From the NCBI GenBank assembly GCA_026874595.1, contig CM049307.1:62712370-62776369 (forward strand): DNA of 64,000 bases, read 5' to 3'. The notes beneath the pieces were generated by a model, which worked only from the letters and a program-made list of their open reading frames with translations, did no database searches and was not told the DNA's origin. The position numbers were made by a program, and so were the translations under genes. Below are positions 23,215 to 36,800 of the stretch, one piece after another. The DNA comes from Sipunculus nudus. Lineage: Eukaryota; Annelida; Sipuncula; Golfingiida; Sipunculidae. Numbering within the stretch: position 1 is the first letter of the stretch; each line of letters opens with the position of its first letter.

Positions 23215-26200
23215 TAAGCTGTAAACATGTTTCCAATTATTGATAAATGTTTCATTTATAGAAAAAATAATCGGTGTATTGCAAATGTATTCTACTTCAA
23301 CATCGTATATTTGTAGCAAAATTAAGTTAAAACAGCAAGCCCTCATCCATAAATTTAACACTGTGAGTCAGACCATGTAGTTACAATCATTAAAACTCTC
23401 TGGGCCAGACAGTGGATATCTGACCGGCATGAAGTTGGCCCACCGAGTCGCGAGAGACTTGTCACCAAATACAGACGAACTGTACGAACAAGTGGCCCAT
23501 GGACCATGACGCTCAGCTGAATTCAAGGAACCGGGGCTTATTCTAAAACTAAACTGAACCAAGGTATTTTGGTGATATTAGGACCTTTAGTATTATGAAT
23601 TAATATAGGGTATTCTTTTTAACATTTTAAGTAAATATAACTGCATATCATGGGATACTCCCAGTACAATGCTCAAGGATAAAGTAGATGACACCACAGC
23701 TAGGAAACTAATTTTGTCAGAAAAATAGAGAAAAAAATTGCATAAAAAACTAGAATACAGGCAGTCCGTCAAATCACAGGAGCATGGACTGAGGCATGGA
23801 ATGTCTCCTGATCTGTCGGCCCTCAAATCTGCTGGCATCGCAGATGGCAAAGTGTGGCAAGACTTTGGAAATACCAGCTTTTGCAGAGGTGTAATATGTC
23901 ATACTCATAAATACATGTTAAAATACACAACTAGATGACAGCACAGCTAATTAAGAAACTAAATTTTTCAGTCTCAAATATTTTCTCAGTCCAACCATTA
24001 TGATTTGTCCGGTTAAGAGACGACCACATCTTTGAAGGTCTCAAAATAGAGAAGAAAATTCGTAAAAATTGGGAAAAATACAGGTAGTGCCACCATTTCT
24101 GCGGAAACTGAAGAAAAAGTCCATGATCAATATGCATGCAAAGAATCATGCTGATCAATGCATTAGTTATTCATCCACTATAGCTTTTGTATCAATTATT
24201 TTAATTATTCTGAGTGGTACTTCTGAGCCCCATAGCTCGGAGAATATGGGTAACAGAGACCTAATTTAAGGTTTCCACAGAGATATATTCATGAACCTCC
24301 TTTGATGTCAAGTTGGATGATTCCAGGTCCATGCAGCGGTTAGGAATTGTGCCATGTTAACAGTTGACAGTTTCTTTGCAGGTCTATGTATATAAAAAAA
24401 TAATAATAATAAATGGAAAAATACAGGTGGCACCTCCAGTCTTCAGGAGGTGATGGAACACCCCATGAGCAATGTTCATTTACATAATCATGGTGATCAA
24501 TGCAGTAGTTATTAAAATACTTGAGCTTTTGTATCAAAATTTTGATAATTCTGGGGGGGGGGGGGGGTACCTCACAGCCCCATAGCTCAAAGAATATTGG
24601 TAACAAAACCTAATCTCTGGTTTCCAAGAAGATTGTTCATGGACCTTCCTAGATTTGAAGTGAGAAGATTCCAGGTCCAGCGGTTAGGATTCGTGAAAAT
24701 TAAAAAAAAAACAGGTGGCGCCACCAGTCTGCAAGAAGTGATGGAAAATCCCATGATCAATATTTATTTAAATAATCATGGTCATCAATTCAGTAGTTAT
24801 TCAGATACTTGAGCTTTTGTATCAAAATTTTGATTATTCTGGGGGTAGTTCTGAGACCCATAGCCGGGAGAATATGGGTAACAGAGATCTAATTTCTGGT
24901 TCCAAAGAAGATTTTTCATGAACCTCCCTTGATATTAAGTTTGAAGGTTCCAGGGCCAGTGGTTACGATTTGTGCCTTGTTAACAGATGACAGTTTCATT
25001 GCAGGTCTGAAAAAAACAGAAAAAAAATCGTAAAAAAAAAAATACCGGTGGGGCCACCAGTCTGCAAGAAGTGATGGAACATCCCACGATCAATATTCAT
25101 GGAAAGAATCATGGTGATCAATGCAGTAGTTATTCAGATACTTGAGCTTTAGTATAAAATTTTGCATTATTCTGGGGGGTACCTCGGCGCCCCATAGCTC
25201 GAAGGATATAGGTAACAGAGACCTTATTCAGGTTTTGAAGGAGACTTTTTATGGGCCTCCCTGCATGCCAAGAGAGAAGATTCTAAGTCCAGTTGTTACG
25301 ATTTGTGCCCTGTTAACATATGACCGCATCTTAAGAGGTCTCAAAAATAGAGAAAAAAATCCTAAAAAAAACCAGGTGGCGCCACCATACTGCAGAAACC
25401 GATGAAACATTCCATGATCAATAACAATGCAAAGAATAATGGTGATCAATGCAATAGTTGTTCAGATATTTGAGCTTTTGTATCAAATTTTCCATTATTC
25501 TGGGGGGCGGGGGTACTTCGGAGCCCCATAGCTCAGAGTTATTGGGTAACAGAGACTTTATTTCAGGTTTCCAAAGAGGCTTTTCATGAGCCTCCCAGGA
25601 TGTCAAGTTAGAAGATTCTAGGTCTAGTGGTTACGATTTGTGCCTGGTTAATGGACGCCGGACAAAGGGTGATCGCTATAGCTCAGATGACTTTCAGTCA
25701 GCTGAGCTTAAAATGACGGATGTAGGGCTGCTGATTCAGCATAAAGCCAGGGGTTCCCAAAAATAATTAACAGAAAAAACATTGGTTGAAGAGAGGAAGT
25801 AGGAATCTTGATTGCTTCTACTTTGGTGTTTGTTGGGGGACTACACCTTGTATTGAGAGCTTATTTAATGCTAGAGTTTGAAAATCACATCAATGCCTGA
25901 TAATCGAATTATATGTTTTTTTTATGATTCATATTAATATGTTTATGCTTGTCCCTTTCCTTCTTAAACCGATAGCTCACCAGCAGTTATTTGTTTACAT
26001 CGGCCAAAAAATATGGAGGTTTCTCAGGCACCCCGCGACTAAATTTTGACCACTCCCTCAGCAACAAATTTAAATTCAAATTTTTAATTGAATTTCCCGA
26101 TTTTGAGCTCTAGCCGCTCCGATGTTTCTTTAAAGTGTATAAAATAAAATTTGATAACATTTCGTTTTCATGTGTTTTTTACTTGATTAACAAATAAAAT

Positions 26201-26297
26201 GTATATACTTATCATTTTGTTTTCTGATTATATATTTTATTGAGAAAAACCTCCGCACTGAATTTTGAAAAAAAACCCTTATTATAATTATTATTTA

Positions 26298-26338
<41 letters not shown>

Positions 26339-29300
26339 TTATCATTATTATTTCTTTGCCTTACACAAGTCACCGTTTTGATGGACTATGTTTTTATCGT
26401 AAAATATTATTCGCAGGGGAATTTTCCTGATGTCGATATGTTCCTTTGCATAATATATTACATTTTTTTGTACCTCAACATGGACTCTGTCCAGGCAAAA
26501 CGGAAACCGACATTTCGCCGTCTCTGGAATGTCACAAGATTTGTTTCAGGAGCTTAATGATCTAGCACAGACTAAATGCTTAAGCAGGGTTTTGGCCAAT
26601 GACGGCCGGCAAGTGATGAATTTGGGGACAAAGGAGAAAGAAAGAACCATCTGCAACATGTCAACGCAACATAGTGATCAAATGAAGTCATATATGATTC
26701 ATGGGGATGAGGCTGGCCAAGTCGCACGCAGTGAACCCCCGCCAACATCGGGTGTATCGAGTTCAGGTTAGCCCCGCTTCAGATTACAAACGGGGGGGGG
26801 GGGGGGGAGTTCTGAAATAGTTTTCTGATTTGCTCCAGAGATTTCCCATTTCCCCTTCTGTATATTTATTAACTTGAATTTCTGAAAACTTCTTTTCTGT
26901 GTATTTTTAAAAAATAGGTTGAAACATTTTTTAACTGATTTTTGTAAGATGTCAAGTGTTTTATTAAGAAGCACGAGTAAATATAAATACAATTAATATA
27001 CAATTTAGATTTTGCGACAATACTATTTTTCAAATGTCGATTCAAGCTTTAACGTCTCGTGTCTTTCGTTTTCTATTGAAATAATATATGATAAGTAAAA
27101 GCATAAGAATGTTTCATTTAGTTAAATCGGTAATGAGGTAATCTGCACATTGCAGGGGGTAACCTGTAATTAGGTTTAGGCCACCCCCGTAGGTAATATA
27201 AAATAGATTTCACCTTACCGGGGGGTAACCTGTAATGGGGGTAACCTGGAGTCTTTACACCGGGCCAACCGAGAACTAAGCTTCTTGTTATCAATCAACT
27301 GCGTTATGCGAGCGGCCATTACTCAAACCGTTCTTTCATCAGCGAGCTGGGCTCATTTGTTTAATGGTCCTTGCTTGTCCTCAAAGCAAGTCCTGAAAGA
27401 ATGTTCCCAAATTACATTTTTGCTGAACACAAGGTGTTTCCAACAGGCCAGGTCAAATTGACTCTCAGTGAAAGCCGTGACCAAATCAGGTTTGCCCACT
27501 TTGACTATGAAATTAATATCTCCTCAAACATGTGACGATCCGTTTATTGGGTTAACAAGGGGTCCCACACGTCACGGAAACCCCGCTTTCGTCGACTGCC
27601 GCTCCTATATATCAGTTAAAATATCCTGTTTTATTTGATTTAAAAATTATATGCATAAATAACAGATTCAACATATGAAGGAATCGAAGACGTTAATAAA
27701 AGGCTCTGCTCAAGAGGCTGGTTCATTACATTTTGTCGAGGAATAAAGCTGGTGTTATTGTCCCTGAATTCCTTCCGTTTCTGCTCATGTATGTGTCGTT
27801 TACCATTTTCTTAAATCACATCATATCGGACGGTTCTGTATTGGAATTGTTCATTGTGCCCATTTAGATCTCGGTGTTTGCGTGTATATTGCTTCTTGTT
27901 ACATGTATATACATAAATACATACATATATTTATATATATATTTATATGTATTTGTGGTGCATTTTAAGTTAGAATACTCGGTTAGCTTCTTTTTACTTG
28001 ACAGTATTGGCCAATCCAGCCAGAATAAATAACGTCACGTGATCTTTCGTGACAAAGGAAATGTGGCTTTCTCAACCATGTTCTTTACAGCTGCCTCAGT
28101 GATACAAGAACTGCTGTTTGGCTGACTACACAATGTCTTGATTCCTCTTAAAACTTATCACAGAATAATAAACTTACATTGTCTATATTACGACAGATTA
28201 TAACTCATATATAATTTTGTTCAATACAAGGAATTCAGAACAATGATACTCATTAACACTTGTTGTAACCAAATGTCTAAGGCCAAAAAAGGTATGGTTC
28301 TCAGACATCGCCCGAGTCAATGTTAACGCCCCGCGTCAAAATTTTTTATTTTGATTTTCATCTTTCAAGAAGGAAAAACAATACAATTATGATAGGATTT
28401 CCTTTGTTATGTAGTGCTTTAGCCTGTTTAGCAAACAATTTTGTTATGTTCATGCTTTTCCCTGATCATGAGAAATTTTTATCGAAACATGGAGAAAAAG
28501 GTAAAAAAAAAAAAAAATGTCGCCCGCCCACAATTACTTCTGATAAAAAAAGTGCCTGAGAACCATACCTTTTTTTGGCCTTAAACGGATCTTTTTATAT
28601 TCAATTTGTATCGTTCTTTTTTAATTCACTTTATTCACATTTAAGCCTACGACGAGAAAACGGTGTTTTAATCAGTGTCGATTTGCCGGATTCTTTCTCT
28701 GTCTTTCAAGAGGTTAACCACTAAACCGATTTCTGTAAAGCCCTGTGGTGGGGAGGTGTCATTTGAGTTTATGGGGAATAGGGGACAATTGAAGTCTGTG
28801 GTGGTTAGGGGACAACTATTGTTTGTAGAGGGAGGGAATATTGAAGTTTGCAAAAGAGAGGCGGATATTGAAGTCTGTGGAGCTGAGGGGACAATTGAGG
28901 CTGTGGTGGGGAGGGGGCATTATAAGTTTGAGGAGGGGAGGGGACATTTGAAGTCTGTGGAGAGTAGGATACAATTTAAGTTTTTCTAGGGGAGGGGGCA
29001 ATTGAAGTTTGTGGAGGGGCAGGAGACAATTGAAGTTTGTGGTGGGCAGGGGACAACTGAAGTTTGTGGAGGTGAGGGGACAATTGAAGTCTGTGCTGGG
29101 GAGAGGACAATTGAAGTTCGTGGAGGGGAGGGGACATTGACATTTTTGGACGGGACATTTTTGGTTTAATGCGGACCAAATTAAAGTTCGGAGGTATAGG
29201 TTACCCCTCATTCAGGTAACTGAGTCATTCTAGTGTGTCAAATTTTGTTTGGACTACAGTAACTGTAAAAATACACGGAAAGCAAGCAAAATGCCTGGCT

Positions 29301-29485
29301 TTGTTGGATAGCAAAATACCTTATATGTCTCATTTAAATCCTCCCTCATATGATCTATCTGTCTTTTGGGACATACGGTGGTGCTACAGAAGCCAGATGC
29401 ACCGAAGGGGAACAATGAGTAGGTCACATGGGGGCCTTTATAACATTTATTCTTATATTGATCATGCACTCGAGCCATGTTTCAA

Positions 29486-29540
<55 letters not shown>

Positions 29541-32265
29541 AGTCAGTTCGTCTCTACCAGAAAAAAGGAATGTGCTTTACGAGAAATGTCATGATGATCT
29601 GTTATTATGCATCCCGATTAAAAATACACTGTTTTTTGGTGTATGCTAATAGATTTGTTTGGGCTCTTGGAAATTAAAGGATCCACTTTCTTTTTGTTTC
29701 TTATGACACTCATGTATTTAGTACTGTTTCATTTTTCCAGAAAAGGTGAAATGTGCATGCCTCCTGGATCTTTTATAATATATTTGTAGGTTGCTCTCTT
29801 ATGTATAATACACTTCCAGAATCGATGAAGATTGCTTCCAGATTATCCAGTTATTTATGATCAATTCGTAATCTCAAGATGCTTTTGATAAGTGGACAAC
29901 GAAGTGTAAATAAAGAACTACTGACACTTCAGGATGGGCTCCCCGAAAGGCCCATAATGTTTCAGTGCAGATTGAGTGATGCTTGAAACAAAACTAAAAT
30001 CCAGGACCTGGTTATATACGTATAGACAGAGGGAAGTTGGAACTGACTCTTTAAAGTTAGTGGAATTAAATAAAAAAAAACTTAACATGTCTGAATCACT
30101 GACAGTCTCGTATGAAACTGAATGCACCAAAAATTGGAGCATTCCCTCACAACATGGGCGTAATTTCGCTGAATGCAGGCCTGGTAAATCAGAAGAATGG
30201 TCCTATGACCTTGAGTTTGACATTGAGACATCCCCTATTCGTTAGTGAGCTATATGTGGGTAATGAAGATGTTTAGGATGAAATCTTTGAGTGAAAATTG
30301 TCGACAAGCTTTTCACAGCAGTGGTTCCTTAGACCTTGACTTTTAAGTTTGTGATTCCAAAATCAACAGTGAGTCAAATGTGATCAAATGTAAAGTTAAG
30401 GATGAACAGTTTGGCATTAAATGTGTCCACAAGTCTTTCTAATAAGTGGGTCCTATAACCTTGACCTTTGACTTTGTTAGCTTAAAATATATAGGATTCC
30501 TCCGCTATTGGTCGGTAAGCCATATGTCAAAGATGGAAGAAAAGTTTGGCTTAAAATGCGTGCATAAGCAAGATTAAAGTCCTGTGACCTTGACCTTTGA
30601 CCTTGTGACCCCAAAAGTTTAAACCAAGCCTTGGCCAATCCAAACTGGAGCTAGCATCCGGAAAAGAATTTGTGGACAGACAGGCGTATACTGACCGGGT
30701 GATTACTACAAAGCACCCGCTTTTTCAAGCGTGACTCTAATTAAACAGATTGTAAAAGAACTTGAATGATTTATCTCAGCTAATGAAACACACCGACGGA
30801 CATATAGAGATATGGTTACACGCATGCGCGTACAAACGTAGTTTATTGAAAATAACATAAAATGAAACTTGCAAAATTGAATATGAACTGAAATGAAACT
30901 TAAAACATAACAAAAGAAACTCCAAATGACTCCTTTGTAAATTAACGCACGCATGTATTTTGTTTGAATAATTTTTTGTTTGAATAATCGTCGCCTAAAA
31001 ATTTCGCACATCATTTAAGAATTTTTTCTTTTATTTTCTTTTAATCTTGAATGCACTCGTGAATATCACAGAAATAAAAGCGTATCCCTCACATATTCAA
31101 AGATGCAAAGATTTCTTAAAAATAGTGCAGTGCTCGTTAAAACCGCAACGCATATTTTTGTTGCTGTGACTGTATATATGCTTTGTTGGTCTTGGATTAT
31201 TTTATTGGTGTGACTTCACAAGTAGAATGTGTACCTGGATGATTTTATCGATGTGTCTACATGCGGAGACTATATATATTTTTATCTGTATGTTGACTGT
31301 ACCTTGGATGATTTTATCCACTTCTGGGTCGGTCTCCACGGGATCAAAAAGTTTGGTTTGATGGCAAATTTCACCTGTTGAAAATAAAAAAATAAATATA
31401 ATAATGCTTACAATGATAACTTTTATCATCAAGGATAAAATATTAATATGTTTTGAGTTGAACAATGATGCGACCATAACTAGAAATCTGCATTCTAAGG
31501 AATGCAAGCCTCCGCCATGTGGGCGGTTCTTATTGTGGCATGCCACCCATTCTTTCAAAGTTCCCCAAACCAGTGTTTGCATCCATTTATTCGGCCAATA
31601 ATCCCAAGTTCTTTCGTGCATTAGTGACCGTCTACACAAGTGAATATTTGGAAGTCCTTCCTGGACACGGAACATGAGGTGAATCCAAACCAAAATGTAT
31701 TCGGTTTTTCATTAGCCAATTCCAGAAGTGCCCTGAAAATTTCATGGGATTCCGTTCATGATTGCGCGAGTTATGTTGTGAACAAACACACAAACACACA
31801 CACAGGAACAAGAATGCATACTCTATACGCGTAGGCAATAATGATTAGTCAACCAAAGAATAAACAATCATAGAGCAGTGCCCTGTTAGAAAAATAAAGG
31901 TTCCATGAAATTTCCTGGTTTTTTTTTCACATCAGCAAATCAAGGACACTATGTTTTGCTATCCTTGTGTTGTGAAGACCATCCAACTAAAGAGAGAATA
32001 TCATTTAATAGAAATATTCATCACTGAAGCCTGATACATTCAGTTTGAATAATTTCATCTTCAAATAATAGGATTCTGTGAGTAATAAAGCACACAGGTA
32101 TGCTACAGGCAACCTGTTACTAGAGAATGAGACCATGGTTTTTATTGGTCAGACGTATTCAGGAGCGTCAATATAGGGGGGGGGGGATGGGGGTATATAT
32201 CCACCCCACATTTTGGCAAAGGGGGGATGGTCAATGTTATCACCCCCCCTACTTTTCAGAGAATT

Positions 32266-32314
<49 letters not shown>

Positions 32315-32425
32315 TATATATTTATATATTGTAATTGTAATATAGATTTGAATAGAATATAGATAGGCTCCATTTATGAGTTAACTGTGAAATGTTATAC
32401 TGAAATATATTTGAAATGCGATTAA

Positions 32426-32496
<71 letters not shown>

Positions 32497-33848
32497 AAAT
32501 GTGTCATACAGGCGCCGAAAAGGTATATATAGTATATATATTTATACATATGTGTTATATGTGTGTGTGTGTGAGGGTGTGTGTGTGTGTGTGTGTGGCG
32601 GCGAGTCATCCCCTAACCCTGGAAGAAAAATTGACGCCACCGGACGTATTGCTTTATCTTATGGCTGTTGCTGTTTAGCCAATGGCCTGCACTGTCCAGA
32701 TATTAGTCTTAATCCTATTTTATCATTGTGTTTGCTTGTCACCAGGTCATTCCTGACACCACATTACTAGGCAACTTCCCTCTGCTGGAGTGACCTTGCT
32801 GGAGGGAATTTTTTTTGCGCATGTCAAATGGGACTTCCTGTTTTTTTTTAATATTTTTATAGCGTCCAATAAAAAAACCACCAGGGTTGCGAAGCGCCAC
32901 TATGTGTACACAAGAGACTCATAAGGAACTTGAGTGATCCAATCATAGTGGGAGGGCTTCACATCCAGATTAACTGAGCACGCATGAAAGGCTCTTAACA
33001 AGTGGGATGATTTCACAAGGTTGTAGTCAAATCAAGGCCAATTCACCAGTCACGTGGAACATGAGCACTGATCGTCCACAGCAATCAGGTCTCTACGTGT
33101 TGTTCTGCAAGGGACTGTTCTTCACTCCTGCAGTCAACGTCACCCCAGGCTGAATGGATTTCCCCCTGAGCTGGCCGCTGCGATTGGCTGCATGGTACCA
33201 GTCGTGTTCCACATCTCTTTTAGGCGCACTATTCAAACAGCTGTCACATTGTCAATGAAGTTGAAAACCAGTGGGCATGGCATGCAAACACAACCAGGAC
33301 CATTATATCACTTGTTTTGTATACATTTACGTCTGTTCTGTAACCATAACATACATTGAGCCAATGATGACGTCAACTCCCGCAACTAGAAAATGTATAC
33401 ATGACAAATGACGGTGTCGCAGCTGGAATAAACGTGCCGGAATTCGCAGTTAGTGTAGAGAACTTTTTGGATGTTTAATCTTGTAAATAAAGTAGTTTTT
33501 AACAAAAAGGCGCGCGATCATGCTTGTAAAGCGGATAATTCTCCAGAATTCTGATTTGTGAAAAAAGTTGTCTTGCCCGCGTAGTTTTATAACTGGTATA
33601 TCGCCTATACTCAATGTTTTTACGGTTTCTAAGCCATTTTTTTACTGGAAACGAGTGCCTGTGTGAAAGAGCACCTGCTTAACAGGAACACCTGTCTATT
33701 AAGACCACCCTTATTTGAACCCACAGTATTCCTGTATAATAGACATGCATAATGGCAATAATTTCAGCAAGTCCCACATCTGAATTAAGATCAATTTCAG
33801 CTAGTCCCACAGGTGGTCTTATTACACTGTAGAAGCAAGCTCTTTCTT

Positions 33849-33883
<35 letters not shown>

Positions 33884-36800
33884 TTCTCTCTCTCTCTCTC
33901 TCTCTCATTATATGTTTGAAATAAATATTATCAGATATTTGTATTCAAATAGGGTGGTGTTAGATATGGTTCAAAATATACGCTAATATTTGCGTGATTA
34001 TGTGTGCAGGCAGGTATGTGTATTACAAACTATGTAACAGAAGTGTTGAAAGCAGAAATACAAGTGTTAATAATAAGATGGGAATAGAAAACAGGCAGAA
34101 ATGTGTGCATGTTCAACGTGCAGAATGAAACATGTTTGCAAAGTAATATACAGGGAAAAAGATTAAACATTAGAGATTATACATATACATGTTTAAGATG
34201 CACTTGCAAATGGGAGTGCAAACTAGACTCCACATAGTCAGTACCGGGCCCCGGTGGAGTCGTGATATAACGTTAACGTGGTGTTCTGGAAGCGCTGGAG
34301 GGGATGGCATACTAACGAGCATCATACAGGGCTGGTACAGCCTTGAGCAGGGCTGTCAAAGCTTTACCACCGCTGGATGACAGGGAAGTGGTTGGCCATT
34401 GATTCTGGGTACAGGCGTGGGCCGCAGTCCCCTCTGCGACTGTAAACTCTGCTAGCGCTGGCTTCTATTTTAATAATTCATAAACCTCTTGTCTGAGGGG
34501 ATGATGCGCTGAAGGGGCTTGCTGTGTACTTTGCCTGGTTCATGGAGAACATATGTGTTTGTGAGCCGCTGAGCGTTGTCAGTCGTTATAAATCACCAGA
34601 AAAAAAATCATTCGGAGTGTAGATTGTGGAAAATGGCCCAAAGAGTTACAGCGGACTTGCCATTTACGAAGTCGGCGGCTAAAAGGTCCGGTCAGGCAAA
34701 GTCAATACCAAAATACTTCAGGAAATGAAAAAGTGTTTGACTTAAGTAAAATATGCAGTAAATCATAAAAAGGGAAACTGGTCACAAACCGTACTGGGGT
34801 TGCCTGCTATGTTCGTTTTCAAATTCGAGATATTTGTGAAAGGGTAATTATCGCGAAAATAAAGTTTTCGTGAATAAGCGGTCCATTCGTCAAGTCTGCA
34901 AGTCAGTTGGCAAAAGAATACAGTAACATGTATTACCAGAAACAATAACAGATCTTGTATTTCACCAGTAAATCAAATATAACAATAATAAATTGTATCA
35001 GGTTTTCCAAATAGTCTGCATATAATTCCCACCCGTTGTATATTTCCTTGATTCCCCGTCCAATCGTTACGTTTTTGCGTTTTATTTATCAAGATTAATT
35101 GTGAGATCGCGAAATTGGAACCCTCGCGAAACAATGAAAAAGTGAAAATCGCGATGTTTTAACTCCGTGAATATGAAACCAACCACAGTATACGATTGGT
35201 GATTCCGGTCTGGTAACCAATAAGGAGTGTGATACTCTTTCATTCTAAGGCCAAAAAAAAAAAAAAATAAAAAAATAAAATAAAAGGTATGGTTCTAAGG
35301 CACCGCCCGCATCAATTTAACCCCCCCGCATCAAACATTTTTATTTTGGTTTTAATCCTACTGGAAGATTAAATAATACAAATTTGATACGATTTTCTTT
35401 GTTATGTAGTGTTTTTACTTGTTGAGCAGAAAAAAATTGTTATTCTCATGCTTTTCCCTGATCATATGACATTTTTATCGAAACATACAAAAAAGGTAAA
35501 AAATAAAATACCGCCCGCCCGCAATGCCTGAGAACCATACCTTTTTATTTTTTTGGCCAAACTATTCTCTTTTTAGCTCAGCTGGCTAAGTGCCATCTTA
35601 TCTATAGCCATTGGTCTCTGAAGGATAATTATTCCTGAGAGTTAGTAAAATGAAATGATAATGAATTCAAAATGGAAATTCATTTTTTAAAACTGCATCA
35701 GTATTGGACTATAAGTTTTGTCTATGGCAGTATTTGATTATTCCTGTAGATGGCATCACTGATGCCCGAGTACAGATGAAATGGTATTTTAAGTTTATGG
35801 TTTTGATTGTTACCCAATATGAGGCACAAAATGAAGGCAAGACCCTAAGGTTATTGTTGAGAATGACAAGCAGGGCATAAATAATGATCATTAGTGATTA
35901 GATGGTTAATGTTGAAACATATTATCCAGACAGGTTCTTCTAAACTCTCTTGTTAGGTCTCCTCGGCCTATATTAATGTGCTATGGGCCAATGGCCTTTA
36001 GTATTATGCATGGGAGATCAGCTGAGCGTCATGGCCCATGATTTAGTTTTAGATTTATTAACATTAATTTTCTGATATAAAGTAACGTGTAAGTATAGGG
36101 ATCGCTAGGTCTAACTCAACACGCCCAACCAGTAAAGTCCAAAACGCCAAGATTCCGGTTATGGAACAGGTCGATCGAGATGCCTCCCGTGGAACCCTGT
36201 AGAACATTAAAAATTTTCTTTTTTTCGGAACAGAAAATGACAATGTTCTTTTTCATATACGGGCAGGGGAGTGCGTTTGTTAGTCCTGTAAATTTTGAAT
36301 AACCAAAAGAAACTTGAGGGATTGGTCAGGTATTACGGATGTGAGATAAATCAAGCCCAGAAGAAAAACAACCTACAGTATGCAGCAGTTTCATATATCT
36401 ATAGAACAGTCAACCTTTATCCTTTCATGGCCAAATCAAATGCACTTATAAAACAGAAGAAAGACTGCCATCTTGAATAAGTCAGTCTTTTACTGCCCTA
36501 ATGTCTATTGTCATATTGAATCAAACGTCTCTGCTTTGGAAAGAATGCAGTTCACATTTGTTTCAATGACTGGCTTGATTTCTATTTCATCGTGCAGGAC
36601 CTTGCCAGAACGATGCTAGCATGACATGTAGGGGATCATTTTCCCTTTTTTATGGCCTCCGCCAGGCGGGTATGCCTTCTTCCCATTAATTTCATATATG
36701 AACTGTGAATAAAGATATATGTTATGCAAACTAGACTCTAATTAAACCTAATTATTTTTCTACAAACTACAACAGGTTTCAATCATTTACTCGTCTTACT

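Noticed and set aside
28675-29211. Long frames on both strands (104 and 131 residues)
   Set aside because: Both run over the same GGGGACAATTGAAG minisatellite.
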